From contig NC_046675.1 in NCBI RefSeq assembly GCF_003369915.1, forward strand, positions 14,818,001-14,882,000: a DNA stretch of 64,000 bases, given 5' to 3'. The position numbers were made by a program, and so were the translations under genes. This DNA comes from Drosophila miranda. Lineage: Eukaryota; Arthropoda; Insecta; Diptera; Drosophilidae. Shown here in pieces: positions 47,442 to 59,646 of the stretch (the first letter of the stretch is position 1; each line of letters starts with the position of its first letter). Below the pieces are notes generated by a model. The model had not been told where the DNA came from. It saw nothing but the letters and a program-made list of their open reading frames with translations, and searched no databases.

Positions 47442-47849
47442 ATGCGAGTACAAACGCTTCTCCTGGGCTGTGCCCTCCTGGTCGTCTGCCTCGCAAATCA
47501 AGGCAAGGCAACGTCCGCACCGACTGATCAAACCACCACTGAAGCAGCCGCCAGTGGTGTCACCACCACTGTGGCACCTTCCAGCCCGCCTACAACTGTA
47601 GCTTCTCCCGCTGCTGCAACAACCGTGGCCCCATCCAGCGACAACAGTCCTGCCACCACTGCTGCCAGCAGTAGCAGCACCAGCGGCGATAGCAGCAGCA
47701 GTAGCGGCAGCAGCAGTAGCGGCAGCAGCAACAAAAATGCCGCCAAGAGGAGGAGGAGGGCTGCAGCACGTCGTCGTCGCCGTCAGAGGGCAGAGAGGAG
47801 GAGAGCAGCCAGAAGGAGGGCGGCCAGGAGGAACAGCAGGAGAGGTTAG
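47442..47849 (+). CDS. Glue-like secreted protein 4 (no Cys box, Ser/Thr-rich, Arg-rich tail)
   Basis: A 135-residue protein. Signal peptide MRVQTLLLGCALLVVCLA, then a Thr/Ala/Pro-rich region directly, without the C-x8-C-x2-C-x8-C box of its relatives. The middle has a long Ser run with Gly (SSSSSGSSSSGSS), then SNKNAAKRRRRAAARRRRR and the tail ending RRG. The [12 protein letters not shown] linker of the GAPDH chimera resembles the SNKNAAKRRRR join here. The ATG is the first after the TATA box; an in-frame Met at 47385 lies within 10 bp of the TATA box and cannot be in the mRNA. AATAAA at 47904. Likely a heavily O-glycosylated secreted polycation; the biological role is inferred only. Confidence 0.85.
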   Translation: MRVQTLLLGCALLVVCLANQGKATSAPTDQTTTEAAASGVTTTVAPSSPPTTVASPAAATTVAPSSDNSPATTAASSSSTSGDSSSSSGSSSSGSSNKNAAKRRRRAAARRRRRQRAERRRAARRRAARRNSRRG

Positions 47850-48087
47850 GATGGAGAAAGATCTCCTCCCGATCTCCATGTATCAGAATACAGATACGGA
47901 TTAAATAAACTGTCAGATCGCATACAACACGACGTGTTTATGGACCAGAGTCCATCTCAGAGTCTTTTAGTCCGAGTAGAGATCTTTATAGATATTTTGT
48001 GCCATCCAGACTCGTACTTTGCTCATTCTTTTATTGAATGAACACAACATGTTTTACGATTATCTATTATATAATCTGATGATATGT

Positions 48088-48575
48088 CTACCAGGTGCGA
48101 TCCAGCTCGGCTTCGTCGCCCTCGCACTGGACCTTGATGTTGATGCCCTTGCCGGACTCCTCGAGCCATGGCTGCGACCAGATCTTGACGGTGCACTGCT
48201 TCTTGTCCGGTCCATCGGACAGTTCAACCTTATAGGTGCGCAGAGTGCCAGAAACCACTTGAGAAGTCGCCGATATCAGATTAACCAGTCTAAAATACAC
48301 AAATCATATAGTAAAAGTGGTTATTCTAAGCGTGGGCTATACCCACTGGTAACTAGGTCCATCTCCGGTGGCCAGCTGGGATAGCGTGGTGCTCAATAGC
48401 TGCTCGGCCTCCTTTAGATCATCGCCCTTGAGGGTCCTAGGTCGACCGGCATACTAGGAACGATTCAAATCAATAGTGCAATCTGTACAGACAGAACATC
48501 AGTTCATGGACTTACGCCGGCAAAGGCAACAGCCAGGACAAGGCCCAGCACAAAGATCACTTTCAAAGCATGCAT
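48088..48575 (-). CDS. Type-1 cystatin A, 3 exons
   Basis: A secreted cysteine-protease inhibitor of the cystatin family, 122 residues. Exons on the minus strand: 48516-48575, 48347-48453 and 48088-48289. Exon 1 encodes exactly the signal peptide (MHALKVIFVLGLVLAVAFAG). The inhibitory first hairpin is QVVSG at residues 66-70 and the second loop QPWL at 95-98; C88 and C111 can form the single C-terminal disulfide. The end DRTW matches its neighbour. A TATA box (TATAAAAG on the minus strand, 48633-48640) lies 58 bp upstream. It differs from cystatin B in having an extra intron after the signal peptide. It is one of the Drosophila Cys paralogues, but I cannot assign which. Probable targets are papain-like cathepsins. 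Confidence 0.9.
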
Positions 48576-48632
48576 ACTCGTTTTCCGCGGACAGAAGCCT
48601 CCACAATAAATTCGCCGAGTGTTGAGAGATTG

Positions 48633-48640
48633 CTTTTATA
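48633..48640 (-). promoter_or_regulatory. TATA box of cystatin A
   Basis: CTTTTATA on the plus strand, TATAAAAG on the minus strand. Confidence 0.7.
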
Positions 48641-49961
48641 GCGGCAGAGAGCCACCTGATGCCTACAGAGAACGAAGCTAGAATGATTCTTTATTTTTCA
48701 GCGATGAACAGCTTTTGGCATATTGATGATCCCCCGAGTAAAATAAAGAGAGAGATGAAATTTGGTGTGCACCTTTGAATATCTTTATTTGATACTTAAT
48801 TGTGTTTGAAATGCGTTTTGTCGATTGGATTTTGATTTGTTTGACCAGGTCAGGAGTTCTGTCGGAGAACCGATTCATCAACAGACCGATGGCAGACAGA
48901 AACATTTCTTTCAATGTGTCTTTGTGTCAATAAAACAAAGCCATGCAGGCGAACAAAGACAATATATGTACATATATAATACTTGTATGAGTCTATATAT
49001 AGCGAGAGAAACCGCAGTTTGCTCCATGCCTGGAAATTTAGTAGTGCTGATTGCCGAAACTTGTTGCTTTCTAAAGTTCAGCTCTTCATAATCAGGGGTT
49101 AAAGATTTACTCTTTCGCTGTGCTCTAGAAACATCTGCAATCACATATTCTTGTATTTCCCTTGGGGCATTATATACTCCATATGTACAAATATTATCAA
49201 CTGAAATTGACATTTATTCAACGACAAGCAACCTTTGGCAATTATCAACCAGAGATTGTGCTTGGGTTCATTTTTTTTACTCAAATCAATGCAAATAAAT
49301 ACATAATTTACATAAATAAAAATAATGACTGATTGTACGTAGGCGTACTTCCCCGTCCGCGTATTTCCGATACCTCGGAATATGGGAACGAGATAAGTAT
49401 TGTTTATCAATAACGAAGTCCCCATGTCTACTGCTATCATCGCATATTGCTAATTTACAATTTTTAATTGTAATGGATGGAAAAATACTATGCAACCAAA
49501 TATAAATAATTGCCATTATCAATACGTCTGTAGTGCAAACAGAAGTCTATTCAAAATAGTAAATGACATAACACTGGAGAGAAGAACGCTACTCGCATAT
49601 TGTGACTTTTGCTGATGCAGGCGTCAGCTTTAAATAGTCAAAAGCCGACCACAGAGAAGTTGAGAGAAAAATAATAATAATAAAAAGAGCGAGAGAGGTC
49701 TGTCATAAAATACGATAGGACAAACTGGTTTTCTATTTGAACTGGTTACTCTCTAATGAACTCACGGATTATTATGGATGATGAGCAAAGATGTATACAT
49801 AGACACAATAGACGTCTCCGTAAATCAGGTCGAAGATGGGAGAACCTAGGTTCTCACTCAAATGAGAGGCAATAAAGAAATAGTTTCAGAATACCTTTAT
49901 TTATTGTAATTGATTATCCAGTCTAGGGTAAAGGTATAGACTGGTGGGAATACACTTTCAT
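48641..49961. other. Noncoding between cystatins
   Basis: AT-rich spacer of 1.3 kb with no supported gene. Confidence 0.6.
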
Positions 49962-50401
49962 CTACCAGGTGCGATCCAGCTCACCATCATCGCCCTCGCA
50001 CTTGATCTTGATGTTGGTACCGTTCTCCTTGAGCCATGGCTGGGTCCAGATCTTGACGGTGCAATCCTTCTTGTCCGATCCATTGTCCAATTCCACCTGG
50101 TACGTATAGAGAGTACCAGCAACAACTTGGCTCGTCACAGTGGTCACATTAACAGCTCTGAAAGCGGACAAATATTCTAGCCATGGAATTCAATTAAAGC
50201 ACATTTATCTCACTTGTAGGTGGGTCCATCTCCAGTTGCGAGCTGCGACAAGGTGGTGTCCAGCAGTGTAAGAGCCTGCTCTTTCCTCTCTCCGCTCAAT
50301 TGTGTGTGGCCGCCGACAATAGGTGCCTCATCGGCTAAAGCCAAGGCACCAGAGCCCACGACCATGAGTCCCAAGAGTGTAAGCATTTTCATTCCGTTCA
50401 T
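49962..50401 (-). CDS. Type-1 cystatin B (Cys-like), 2 exons
   Basis: A 127-residue secreted cysteine-protease inhibitor very similar to Drosophila Cys. Exons on the minus strand: 50214-50401 and 49962-50157, with donor GTGAGA after TACAA and acceptor TTTCAG. Signal peptide at residues 1-23 (MNGMKMLTLLGLMVVGSGAL...), then VGGHTQLSG with the N-terminal Gly region, TTLSQLATGDGPTYK, the hairpin QVVAG at 73-77, TQPWL at 101-105, C95 and C116 for the disulfide, and GELDRTW at the end. A TATA-like TATAAATT lies at 50466-50473 on the minus strand. The frame is intact and all inhibitory elements are present, so activity is expected. Confidence 0.92.
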
Positions 50402-50465
50402 ATTTCAGATGTGTACAGCTCGACGGTTGAGAGAAAACTGATCGCTCAGTCGGCGAGCGTGATCC

Positions 50466-50473
50466 AATTTATA
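50466..50473 (-). promoter_or_regulatory. TATA-like box of cystatin B
   Basis: AATTTATA on plus (TATAAATT on minus), about 65 bp upstream of the start. Confidence 0.6.
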
Positions 50474-51240
50474 CCAGAGAGGGCCACATTTTTATTATTA
50501 CTCGTGGGAGGGCACAATGGAGAAACTTTGCGGATAAAGAAAAACAGAACATTGGGTGTGTAAAGAGTTTCGCTACAGTGTCGCCTAGTGGGTTTTGAAA
50601 TATCAGAGAACGCATATAGTACATCCTAAGAAACTTATTCCTCCCATATTTGATTTATTGGAAATTATTTGTTTTTCTATAAGTGAGTAAGGTTTTTGTA
50701 TACAAATACTATTCTAAACTGAGAATATACTATACGCCTGATATGCCTGACCATTTCTCTTGAATACATATTTGGATATGGTTTTATGTTATCAATGTGC
50801 CAACATAAATAACGAAGGGTTGTTTCTCGTGAAGCTAAAGGAACAGATAATATTGTTTTTCTTACAAACAAACAAATAATTGATTATTTAGGTATTATAT
50901 ATAATACCAAAAAACAAGAACAAAAAATGTTGTCAATACTCTTTAATTAGTTAGGAGTCAGGCTAGGTCCATCCATAAAAATCGAGTTCTCTTCGAATAT
51001 TTATCAATCTAGAATGAACCGAAATCCAGGTACAAGCCCATAAAACATCTGGCTTGAGGAAAATCACCTATACCTAATGTTTGGTAATCTGTAATGGATG
51101 GGATAATCCTCACACCTGATGATTTCTGAGAAACATCCAGCTGCAGAAGTGCTCGTAAAACAGGTCGAGAGAACTGATACCATTCAAATGAGTGACAACC
51201 TCGACTGTTCAAATAGTAATACTAGGGATTAATCGAACAA
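50474..51240. other. Noncoding
   Basis: No supported gene. A 67-residue minus-strand frame at 51009-51212 shows no domain I recognise. Confidence 0.5.
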
Positions 51241-51676
51241 TTTTTTAATATGTATTAAGAAGAAATTTTTGAGAGCAACGTGATTATCATTATAATTGTA
51301 GCCCTCGCACGACACATTGATTGAATCATCCATGGGTTTATATCGATCTGGTCAGTGCTTCTCCGATACGATCTCACATTCCGCCTTGTATGTATAGTGG
51401 TCTAAATATAGTGGAGTAAATATATTCAATACATATAGTTGTATAAGTCCTTAGGACCTATCCACTAGGATTTAAGTTACTTGTGGCTGGGACCCTTTCC
51501 AATTGGGCCAGGCCCCCGTTAAAAATTACAATGACCTTCTCAGTCGCTTCTCCGGGCAATACCTCAAGGACCCCTGTAATATATAATACCTTTTATCGTC
51601 TAAGTCCGAGGGGAAATCAATAACTACAGCTTACGACCATCAGCCCCAACAAACAGATGAATTGTATTCCGTTCAT
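51241..51676 (-). pseudogene. Cystatin relic C, minus strand
   Basis: Three decayed exons in the order and orientation of cystatins A and B. The first, from 51676, gives MNGIQFICLLGLMV followed by a GTAAGC donor, like the leader exon of cystatin A. The second, after a TTACAG acceptor near 51577, reads VLEVLPGEATEKVIVIFNGG then LAQLERVPATS, equivalent to the LSQLATGDGP region. The third reads HYTYKAECEIVSEKH, a stop, then RYKPMDDSINVSCEGYN, equivalent to TYQVELD...C...NIKIKCEG. The QVVAG hairpin and the PW loop are not seen. Stops and lost motifs argue that it makes no inhibitor. Confidence 0.7.
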
Positions 51677-51689
51677 GATAGATGAGAAA

Positions 51690-52575
51690 AGTTCAAAGTA
51701 TGAGAAAAACTTATGAGGCACTACCAGTCATCACCCTTTATAAAGCACATGTTAATTTGAAAGGGAGACTTCCATATCAATATAAAATCTAGCATTTGCC
51801 CTATTCAATTAGCAGGAAATTGCAATACTGTGCACGTACTTTTTCAATATAGATCGGATAGATCAACATCTGACTTAAGGGAAAAAAATCCATCTTATCG
51901 GAATACGAGTAGGATTCAATTTCGTTGACCATATAATTGTAGATTATAATTTTAGTTCAGTTCTAATGACACATACTAGTATAAGCATACTCGTTTCTTG
52001 CTTCTAAGTTTCCAGGAACAATTAATCCACCCATATTCCCATTAACTAGAGAGAATCTTATCATGAAATTTTACAAACATCAGAGGTTCTACTATTCAAA
52101 AACTTGAATGAGTAATCGATTTCCAACAACGTTAAACAAAAAATATTTTAGGCAAATGAAAAGCCAATTATTTTATTAATATCCAGCATACCAATTCTTC
52201 AAAGCAAGGGTAGAGGTACAAACTTAAAAGTCTTATGGCCTAAGGAGTCTCTAAATTAGAGCAATGTTCAGTTTAAATAACGCATAAGTCAACGATACAA
52301 TCTATCGATGTGTCGGTCGGTTCTCGGTGGTACAACGATATGAAGTAACCATCCGGATACCATCCAGTCCATTTGCAATTCATATTTTGGACAATCGATT
52401 TCAATGAATACAATACAATCCCTTTGGGAAATCAAAGATCTAGATCAAATAAATGGATTACAAGTTACAAGATATCAAAATAATCCGAGTGTTCCCGCTG
52501 ATTGTCCCACGAAAAAGCAGTTTACTAAAGCGAAAAGAGAAGCTCACGTTGGGGGCAGGTTAGTAGTACAGAGGC
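51690..52575. other. Noncoding
   Basis: AT-rich spacer downstream of the zinc-finger gene; TTTATT near 52172 could be its poly(A) signal on the minus strand. Confidence 0.5.
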
Positions 52576-55500
52576 CTAGATGTGGATGTGGACGTGGTCC
52601 AGCAGCTGCGCGCGGTCGTAGAAGATGGCCGAGCACATCTCGCATTCGAAGCTGCGCTTCTTGCGGTCCGACTTGCTGGCTGCGGCTGCCTTGGCTGCAG
52701 CATCGGCTGCGTCGGCGGCGGAAACTACCTCGGAAATGGAAAAGAATGCAGAGCTCACATCGGCAGTGTTGGCGCTGGCAGGTACATTCACATTGTAGGA
52801 GTCTACGCCCACGCCGTAGCTGAGGTACGAGTGTTCGGAGCTTCTGGTCTTGCTCCCAGCTGCAACTGACGAAGAGGAGGACGATGTGGTGGGCTTCTTG
52901 GCTGCCGCGCCGGATGCAGAGTCCGGCCTGCTGCTGCTGGAACGTTTGCTGCCCACTCGCGGGCTGTTGGCAGTTATCTGGCGCAGGTGACGCGAGGTAC
53001 GGGCCGACGACGACGAGGAAGAGGGCGTGTTGCCAGTGGTAGCCGTGACGCGCTGCTGACTCTCCACCATTTCGCGTAAATCGGGGGATGTCGGCTCGAT
53101 CTTGATGAGGTTCTGCTCCTCCCCGGGCAGAAACTGCGGCGTTGTCGATGACTCGCTGGTGAAACGCAGTCGGGAATTGTGCTCACTTTTGAGTGGAGAG
53201 CGCAGAATCTCCTCCAAATCGTTTACTATTGCGGGGTTAAACCTCTCGTACGTCTTTTCACGGAGCAGTGCGGCATCGATGAGCAGATTGTCGTCGTACA
53301 TCATCGGAACGCGCTGCTGTTCTTGCTCCTGCTTAATGTGCAGGGGACTGGAGCTGATCTGGTTGGGTGGATGCGTGGCTGGGGAAATGATCTCATAGTC
53401 GTCGACAATGTTGGACGCAGTGGATCGCGACTTGCCGCTGCCACTGCTGGAAAGCAGATCCAGATTGCTTGTCTCTGTCCGGGTAATGTAACTCTTGCCA
53501 CGCGTCTTCTTGGTAGATCCGGATGCAGTGCCCGAGCTTTCTGCAGCCTTCGGAGCCTTGGCCTTCTCGGTGTGGATCATTCGCGGACGCGAGATTCCCG
53601 CAGCAGCCGATTTGCTACTGACCGCCTTACTTGTTCCCGCCTTCTTTCGGCTGCGGCTGCTGGAGCTCGCAGTCGTAGAGGAGGATGATGCACTGGGGTT
53701 TGCTTTTACCTCAACTGGTGGCGCCGTCTTGGCCTGCCCTTGGGCCTGTGACTGCTTGGAACTGCGTCTCGTGTTTTGAACGCTGGAGGAACTGGCGGTG
53801 CTGGTAGGCAGCGGTGACTGCTGTTGATTCATAGCCGCTAACGAATCAATTTGAAACAACGACACCGGGTTGTCGTGCAGGAACTTCGCCTCCCATATGC
53901 GATCCGAGTGACTGCTGGTGGAATCGTAGCGCATTTTCGACTTATCCGTGACAGCCTTGGCTGTTCCATTGGCCACCGCCTTCGTATCCTTGGCTGCTCC
54001 CTTTTTGCGCTTCTCCTTTTTGGGGGATTCGCCCATTTCGAAGATTTGGCCCACGTTCTCCACATCAAAGTCGCAGATGTCTAAGTCACTGTTATACTCT
54101 TCGGCCTCTTGCAAGAGCTCATCTTCCTTGTTCTCGGCCCGCATGTGAGCAATCTCATGCGGCTGCAGCTTACGCCGTCGTTTGTACTTCCGAGGCCCCG
54201 TCTGATGAATAATAAGGAACGCGTTTTTAAAGAGGAGATCTAAGGGAGATCCTCATGAAGGATGGTATACTCACGACGGGCTGACGCTGTTTGGCGGTGT
54301 TCGTGTCGCTGTGCTTGATAAGATGCTGGATGAGCTCAGTGGACGAGGACAAGTCCTCGGAGCACACTTCGCAGTGGTAAGTGCCAAGCGTTACATCCAT
54401 ACCGGAGTGATGGGAGCGAATGTGCTCGCGGAGCACCACTCGCTGGTTAAAGGCACGCGGACATACGGAGCAGGCGTAGGGCTTCTCGCCCGTGTGAATG
54501 CGCTCGTGTTTGCGCAAAGTGCCGCCGTCGGCAAAGGCCTTCCAGCAGTAGCGACAGCCGTACGGACGCTCGCCCGTGTGGATGCGTACGTGAATCTGCT
54601 GAGAGCTGCGCGAACCGAAGGTCTTGCCACACTCCAGGCACGGGAAGAGTTTGCCCGGCGAGGTGGTGCTGTGGGAGTGGCGGTGATTGGATAGCGTCCG
54701 TCCGTCGGGGAATTCCTCCTGACAGACCTCACACACCACCGACTTGTCCCGATGCGAGGCCATGTGCCGCTTCAGACGCGCCTTGTTATGGAAGTTCTTG
54801 CCGCACTTGGAGCACGAGTGGCACTTCTCACGCGAGTGGTCCCAGGCATGCTTGATGAGAGCCTTCCGATCGCGACACTCCTTTCCACACAGCACACACG
54901 AGTTGGTCTTCAGCTCGTTCGGATGACGACTGTGCAAGTGCCGCTTGATGGCCTGCTCTTCATAGAAGCTGACACCACACAAGACGCACCTAAAAACAAG
55001 TAGAGAAATGGTGAGAAAAGCACTTTATAGTATAGTTCATGTTGTACTGTCGATTTACTCACTTGAAGAGCGGAAAACGGGCGTGGATTTCGGCATGGGC
55101 GCTCAACGCAACTGAATTGGGAAAACACTTGCCGCACGTGTGACACCGGTGGGCAGCATCATCTTTGGCATTTTCAGCATCTCCAGCTATCACTTCATCG
55201 GTGACTCCCACTTCTCCCACAATCGGCTTTTGGTCAAAGTTACTTGCGTCTGGCTGCTGGAAATGGCACTTCGCATGGCGTCGCAGCAGGTCCTGCCTGT
55301 GAAAGCAAATGCCGCATTCGCTGCAGTAAAAGTCGCCATAGAGCTGATCCGGTTCCGACTCGCTGACACTGTCGTCCCCCGATGCCGGATCGTATTCAGA
55401 GTTGCTGTCCTCGAACTGATGCGTCTTCTGATGCTCCAGAAGGCTGCTGTTATCCCAGAACATCTCCTGACACAGGTTGCACTCGAAGGGCGAGTCCACG

Positions 55501-56735
55501 CGATGGTTCTGGTGGTTGGTACAAGAAAAAGGGAAGATGAAACTGGTTTCTTGGGAACATACATCTCAGGTAGGTAGCGCAACAAATTCTTACCTTCGTG
55601 TGAGAGAAGAGCGCCTTCTCCCTGGCAAAGGCCAAGCCGCACTGCTGACACACGAACGGCTTGCTGTCGTCCAGCACTGGATAGTTCGGCTGTGGAAGAT
55701 CAGCTTTAGGTGGGGGCTCGATCGCTGTCGAGGTGGTGACCACCGCCTGCATTGGCTCGCTTCGCATATAGTCCTGCATCTCGGGTGCTTCCGTCTTGTC
55801 GGAAATCACAATGTACTGTGTGGCTTCCTCCTTTGGCTTCAGGCGACTGATCCGTCCTCGCGTGGGCACTGGAGCATCGACGGTAACTGCGGCAACGTTG
55901 TAGCTATCCTGGTGCACCAGTTGAGTTTCGCTGCTGGACACCAGCTGCTGCTGGTCCTCGGCGTCCTGATCCTGCTGGTATAAAGGCCACTCGTGCTCAT
56001 AGTAATGATCGTCCATTGGGCGGTCCTCGAATTTAATGGATGTGGCCGCAGCTGCCTCGGCATCCGCTGCATCCTGAGCTTCGGCGTGCGCCTTGAAATG
56101 ACTGATGAGCTCGGCGCGGCGAGAGAAGCGTGACCCGCACAGCTTGCAAAGATGAGGACGATCGTTTTGATGGGCCAGCATGTGGGTGTTCAGGCTGGAC
56201 TTCTTCTTAAAGCGGCGGCTGCAAAAGTCGCAGGGATATGGTCGCAGGGCCGTGTACTCGTCCTGCTCCATGTCCAGCAGCTCCTGCGAGCTTCCATTTC
56301 CAGCTATTTGCTCCGCGGCTATTTCCACACTGAAAATATTCATTGATTCAATTCGATACGTTCAAGCAAACCGTGTTTTACTCACCGCTCTGCTCCCTGA
56401 TGCTGCACCCAGTCGTCCGTGATGACCTCCTCGGTGACCACCTGGGCGTCATCGTCAAGGGACTCGGCGTACGACACGGCGTGGCCATCGGCAGTGACTA
56501 TCACAGCGTTTCCGCCAGTTATGATCTCACTCAACTGGCCGTCGCGGGCCATAAATATGAGATTCTCGGCCGCCATATGGTCAAGATCCTCGCCGGTCGC
56601 TTCATCGGTCACGAGATGATACCCGTCCGGCGTCGCACCGTCTTCGCCGTCCCCCACCAGTATGTCCACCCCGGAGTCGGATGCGGCGGGGTGTTGCTGT
56701 ATCCATTGGATGCCGCCATAGTTCTGGTGGTTCAT
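52576..56735 (-). CDS. C2H2 zinc-finger protein, 15 fingers, 5 coding exons
   Basis: A nuclear DNA-binding protein of 1290 residues, assembled from exons 56386-56735, 55594-56329, 55063-55508, 54275-54989 and 52576-54201 (minus strand); donors and acceptors are consensus and the phases agree. The acidic N-terminus (MNHQNYGGIQWIQQHPAAS...) may be an activation or interaction region. Fingers: two near residue 150 (YPCDFCSRRF, HLCKLCGSRF); one split by intron 2 (FVCQQCGLAF...HTK/NHR); three in exon 3; eight in exon 4, including two with canonical TGERPY/TGEKPY linkers; and one at the extreme C-terminus (FECEMCSAIFYD...HVHIHI). Between fingers 14 and 15 lies a ~480-residue Ser-rich, low-complexity part starting with the basic PRKYKRRRKL. 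There is no ZAD domain. I know no certain name for it. An acceptor at 56749-56748 indicates a 5' UTR intron. Confidence 0.9.
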
Positions 56736-56747
56736 TACTCAGTTGCC

Positions 56748-59572
56748 CTGCAAGACAGTTTGTTGCTAATTCTCACGCACATAAACAAAAGCATACGAAA
56801 ATTTCTCCTCAAAACTCGGGAAGGGAGCAACAATTGGTGTGGCTGGCACATGTGCTCAAGAAGAAGACCGTGGGAGACAGAGAGAGCAAAAACCGGGCGT
56901 TGCCAGACAGTTGGTGGCCATACATTTAATAACAAAAATAAACCCAAACCAAACTCAATGGCACGATAAATTCAAACTAACGTTCGCTGTATTATTCGTT
57001 TCATCAAATTTCCAAGTTGTTAGCCACTTTAATGGTATTTTGTATTCGTTTTGTTCTGCGCAGTTTAACGGCAACGCCTTGACTGTTCCCGCAGTGCTGA
57101 CAGCAGAACCGCAAACCAAACTAATTTTATTCACTTGGCTCCTGTTCTTATAATATTCATGTAAACATGAATGACTTGTTAGATCGAAGTAAAGTTTTCA
57201 AAAATTGTCGCATTTGAATAATCTAACCGTTTTATGGCAAATACTTCGCAACTGACTTCCAACCAACGCGCACACTAGCCGTCCCGCTCAGACACATGGC
57301 GTCAGCAGACCTGGCCCGCTTTGCTCCACGGCCCACATAAGAAATATTCAAACTTATAAACCAATTTTGACATAAATGAGGTTAAGTCGGCGTTTTATTT
57401 ATATTCCAGACTGTTGCACATAACCTCAAGCTCGGCGTAAACATAAACAAACCCTTGAGCAGTGCACTTTCTCATTGTCATCAAAAAAACCGACCGCTTT
57501 CTATCGCCATCATGGCCCTGCCGCGGTTACATCACAAGTCACACGCCCGAAATTCTTCCACACTCCGGATTGAGTATTTAATTTTCTGTTTTTGGTTAAG
57601 GTTGTCCGTGTCTTTTTGAGGTTAAATATGTATCAGGTCAACCAGCCACCGTTGATGCAATTTATTACCTTTAATCGGAATTTCATGCAGTTCGCATAAT
57701 TTTATGTCTCCGTTTTTAAATGCAGTGAAAAGTTTTCTCGCAAAATACCCACGAACGACCGGAGAAAGAGGAATTGCCATTTTTGTTCTGTCACTGCTTT
57801 TTAATGCGGCCGTTCTGAGCTTAACCCACTCAACCCCCTCTATTTCAACAGGTTAAGAGCTTGAATTTAACCGCGGAAAATATTAATGATTTTAGACTCT
57901 TCTTGTAGATCCGTGCCATCTTTTCTCTGAAAAAAAAACCGATATCTTTAAGGTGAAACTGCGCTAAAACTATTAAATTTTCACCATTTTCGGTGCAATA
58001 TTAAAATACCGTCTTGGTCTACAATGGGTTAATCGGCCTCCGTCGAGGATTGGAAATACATTAATTTTGTACAAGATTAGCTAGTTTTTAATACTCCTTT
58101 TTACTGATTTTTTTATAAATAAGTTTTAAGCAAATAAATTCAAAGCACAAAACGCAAGTGGTACGGAATGAAACGAAGTATGTCTGAAATGTTACGTCAT
58201 TGTTGCTGGTCAGCAGGTATCCGCTAGAGTATGGATATCTTTATACCCTATTTCATTTAATTAACATTCAAATTCTGTTTTCCAAGTTAACATTAGTTAT
58301 GACTTCTTCTCAGATTGGTATGGGTATAGGTAGACCTATTCATGCAATTGATTTGTTTCCGGTATATACATATATCCTGATCCTCATACCAATTCTAGGT
58401 CTCTGTATAAAGACAATAAACTTAAAAAATACAAAGTATTTGAAATGAAGGAGTGACAAGGATATGATGCTAATTTAAAATATACCTACAACTCAATTTC
58501 GACCACAAAATATACATAAAAGTATGTAATATACCGTAAATGATACCCCAGGTTTTTTTTATTAACGGCAACATGCGGCATTCAGAGGTTTGGTCAAACG
58601 GCTGCACCTTATCCGTTTATCCATTGATTTTTAAACGACGCCCAATTACATATGTTGATGTACCTATACAAAAAGAAAGCACAAGAAATTACTTTTTTCG
58701 ACTGTTTCCAGGTTTACAAAGTCAAAACCTTGTAAAAATATACAAAAATGATCAAATTTATCAAATGATTTTGAATTTAAAAGATTAATATTGTCCAGAC
58801 CGTAAGCCTTACCTAAAAAGTTCTTGGGTCTTATTTATAGCTTCATTTATCAGCTGATTACAAATCTTAATACAACCAGGTTTAAGATAAGTTAGTTATG
58901 TTTTTAAAAAAAGAAGCAAAACATCTAAAAAAAATCCTTAAAAAACAAAAAAAAATGTTCAACTTAATCAATTCAATCAATCGAAGCTTTTTTGTGGTTT
59001 CACGTCGTCATATCAGATATACCCGCGATTTTAAATTCTACTTGCAGAGGATTGTATTGCAAACAAACATCAGTATTTTAGTGCGATTAATGGAATTTGA
59101 ATTTGACGGTTTGTTTTGAAACCATAACCATATTAGAAACTACATCCGATTTTGCTATTTTTGATTTAAAAAATTGTTTAATATTTACATAATTAAATTG
59201 TAGAAATTGCGAGGAAATTGGAAATCAGCTGCATAATGTTTATAGGCAATTAAAATCTTACAAAAAAGTCGTTATTTCATATATTACCTATCATTTTGAA
59301 AAACCTTATTAAATAAAAGTCCCCTCGAGAAAATCGCTACATGATAAATTATATTTGGTGGAGGCCTATAACATATGTACTTATATTTGTTGAGCGACTT
59401 TTGTTATTTTTTCATCTGTGAGTACTGTTTGCCTATGAATCTTAATTATTTGCTGGTTAAACATTCCGTTCCAAAAGTCAGTCAACAATTCGATAGACGT
59501 CTATTGCCAATTCCATCCACGCAAAAAATCCAACTGATAAAACAAACCAAAATTTCGCCAGGTCTAGATCTG
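56748..59572. other. Noncoding; 5' region of the zinc-finger gene and spacer
   Basis: The right side of the zinc-finger gene should carry its noncoding first exon and promoter (56750 to about 57300). A few short open frames follow (82 residues at 58540, 73 at 58898); they are AT-rich, Lys/Ile-rich, without domains, and I do not call them genes. Confidence 0.5.
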
Positions 59573-59580
59573 TATAAATA
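59573..59580 (+). promoter_or_regulatory. TATA box of small secreted gene 5
   Basis: TATAAATA, 74 bp before the ATG. Confidence 0.7.
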
Positions 59581-59646
59581 TGGCTGATGATAAGAGAACA
59601 TAATATTGCGAATTCAGCAACTGAATAATCAAGTTAAATTACCAAA

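Noticed and set aside
53179-53688. Plus-strand frames over the zinc-finger gene
   Set aside because: Shadows of the Ser-rich last exon; the minus-strand frame has finger motifs and splice sites.
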